Positions 62,981 through 64,000 of a stretch of DNA of 64,000 nt are shown one piece after another. Where the stretch lies: the NCBI GenBank assembly GCA_047495785.1, contig JBLDXI010000023.1:682001-746000 (forward strand), read 5' to 3'. The DNA comes from Lepidodermella squamata (taxonomy: Eukaryota > Gastrotricha). The first letter of the stretch is position 1. Every line of letters begins with the position of its first letter. The translations under genes were made by a program, and so were the position numbers. The notes beneath the pieces were generated by a model. That model ran no database searches. It saw only the letters and a list, made by a program, of their open reading frames with translations, and was not told where the DNA came from.

Positions 62981-63735
62981 CCCTTTCATGGCGGAATTAT
63001 TTATCTGCGGTAGACAAAATATTTGACGGCAGTGCTAGGGGTTTTCAAAAGCCCTGATCACGATTTTAAAATCCGTTTGTCGTTATCTATCACCGTTAAG
63101 GCTGTACAAAAGCTGGCCGAAATCGTCCTATCCGCCCAGCCGATTTCAGGCGATTTTTCGAGCACCCCGATTCCTGTGTCAGGTGCCCTCAGCCCTTCAG
63201 CTTTAGAATTTTAGATTATACATTACTCCCACGAATGTCCCTAACATTATCCCTCACTTATATCACCGAAAAAGTTTAGCTTGAAAAAGTGTTAGAGGCT
63301 CAGCTCTCAGATCTGAATTCAGCTTTTCCAGTTTTTGCTCGCGACAGTTTTTGCAGCACGAAATGCTCGCACTCCGCCTGTAAAAGTCTGGGCGGGAAGG
63401 GCGAATTTGGCCGGTTTGGTGTAATTTCAACAGCATCGTCGTTTTTCATTTCCCACTCGGGAAAATTTACACAGAGGTCAATAAGACTATGGCGGACAGA
63501 GAAACCTATGGAATTTCAAGTTGAAAAAATGGAAATTTCAATCTCAGGTTGACTATTTTCTATAGTATGTCTATAGTATGTCCTGACCATGCAAGATAAC
63601 AGTGTCCTGGTTTCAGAACCTTGTAGCCAGCATCGATAAGCAATATTCCTTAGAAGGGCGATGAAGAATTCAGCGAATTCAATTTTCTGCGAATTTTCAA
63701 AGTCAAAATTCCGAAATCGTCTCGCCGTGAAAGGG
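62981..63735. mobile_element. piggyBac-like MITE, copy 2
   Basis: A 755-base element between TTAA at 62977–62980 and 63736–63739, with ends ccctttcatggcgg and cgccgtgaaaggg. Large parts match copy 1 (25868–26415); this copy is about 200 bases longer. It encodes no transposase. Confidence 0.8.
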
Positions 63736-64000
63736 TTAAAATTGTGGATTATAGCCAAAAATCAGACCCAAGAATTGGACCCAATTATTACACCTGAATT
63801 ATCGAAATTTCACTGTTTACAAGATGTTTTCTGTGCGTTCCTTGAATTCTTTCGCCACAAATTTGGTGTCAAACGAACCGCCGGGTCATGGCCTACACTT
63901 CGCCGACAGGCATTTTGCTCTACGGCGCATCGTCTTCAATTGCTTTGCCGTAAACAACTTGTAAACAGTGGATTCACTGCGCAATCCACCAATTAATTGA

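Overview
The window is animal nuclear DNA. Genes are split by many very short GT–AG introns (often 45–65 bases). Products carry signal peptides, Thr/Ser mucin-like linkers and a mitochondrial presequence, and transposon remains (Copia, piggyBac-like, hAT-like and mariner-like MITEs, a tRNA-derived SINE) are scattered through it. The protein families (pentameric ligand-gated channels, glutaminase, S1 proteases) and the compact introns suggest a small invertebrate. I cannot name the phylum from the sequence alone.

Layout. From 0 to about 48 kb lies a dense tandem expansion of Cys-loop (pentameric) ligand-gated ion channel genes, with about 15 nearly complete loci plus fragments. (1) 0–13.2 kb, minus strand: a three-exon subfamily of about 394 residues, arranged as a duplicated block (1.3–6.1 kb and 7.85–13.2 kb) that also carries a small two-membrane-segment protein gene, dead in one block and open in the other. 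(2) 14.2–48 kb, minus strand: an intronless subfamily at 14.2 (broken), 23.0, 34.1, 36.5, 42.2 (leader frameshifted), 45.1 and 46.8 kb. (3) 38.8 and 40.5 kb, plus strand: a second intronless subfamily. (4) 16.2–21.2 and 28.0–31.9 kb, minus strand: two ten-exon genes, each assembling without a stop into 1001 codons. They encode a signal peptide, two tandem copies of a four-exon module of about 250 residues that I do not recognise, a Ser/Thr-rich linker, and a complete channel subunit in one last exon. These chimeric receptors are the most novel content of the window.

Beyond the cluster, 48.6–53.2 kb (minus) holds a complete ten-exon mitochondrial glutaminase with a degenerate telomere-like CCCTAA tract in one intron. 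At 56.8–59.4 kb (plus) is an eleven-exon double-domain S1 protease whose first domain has lost catalytic residues while the second keeps the His/Asp/Ser triad. At 62.4 kb there is a lone first exon of a paralogue. The rest (53.2–56.8 and 59.4–62.4 kb) is repeat-rich intergenic DNA.

How the genes may work together. All channel paralogues share an Asp-Arg-Pro signature before M2, a very short M3–M4 loop, and no vicinal cysteines in loop C. Some groups share short upstream motifs. This fits a lineage-specific array of secretory-pathway receptor subunits, possibly chemosensory, evolving by tandem duplication, gene conversion and pseudogenisation. That role is inference; the ligands cannot be read from sequence. 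Exon coordinates were worked out by hand from splice signals, reading frame and paralogue comparison.
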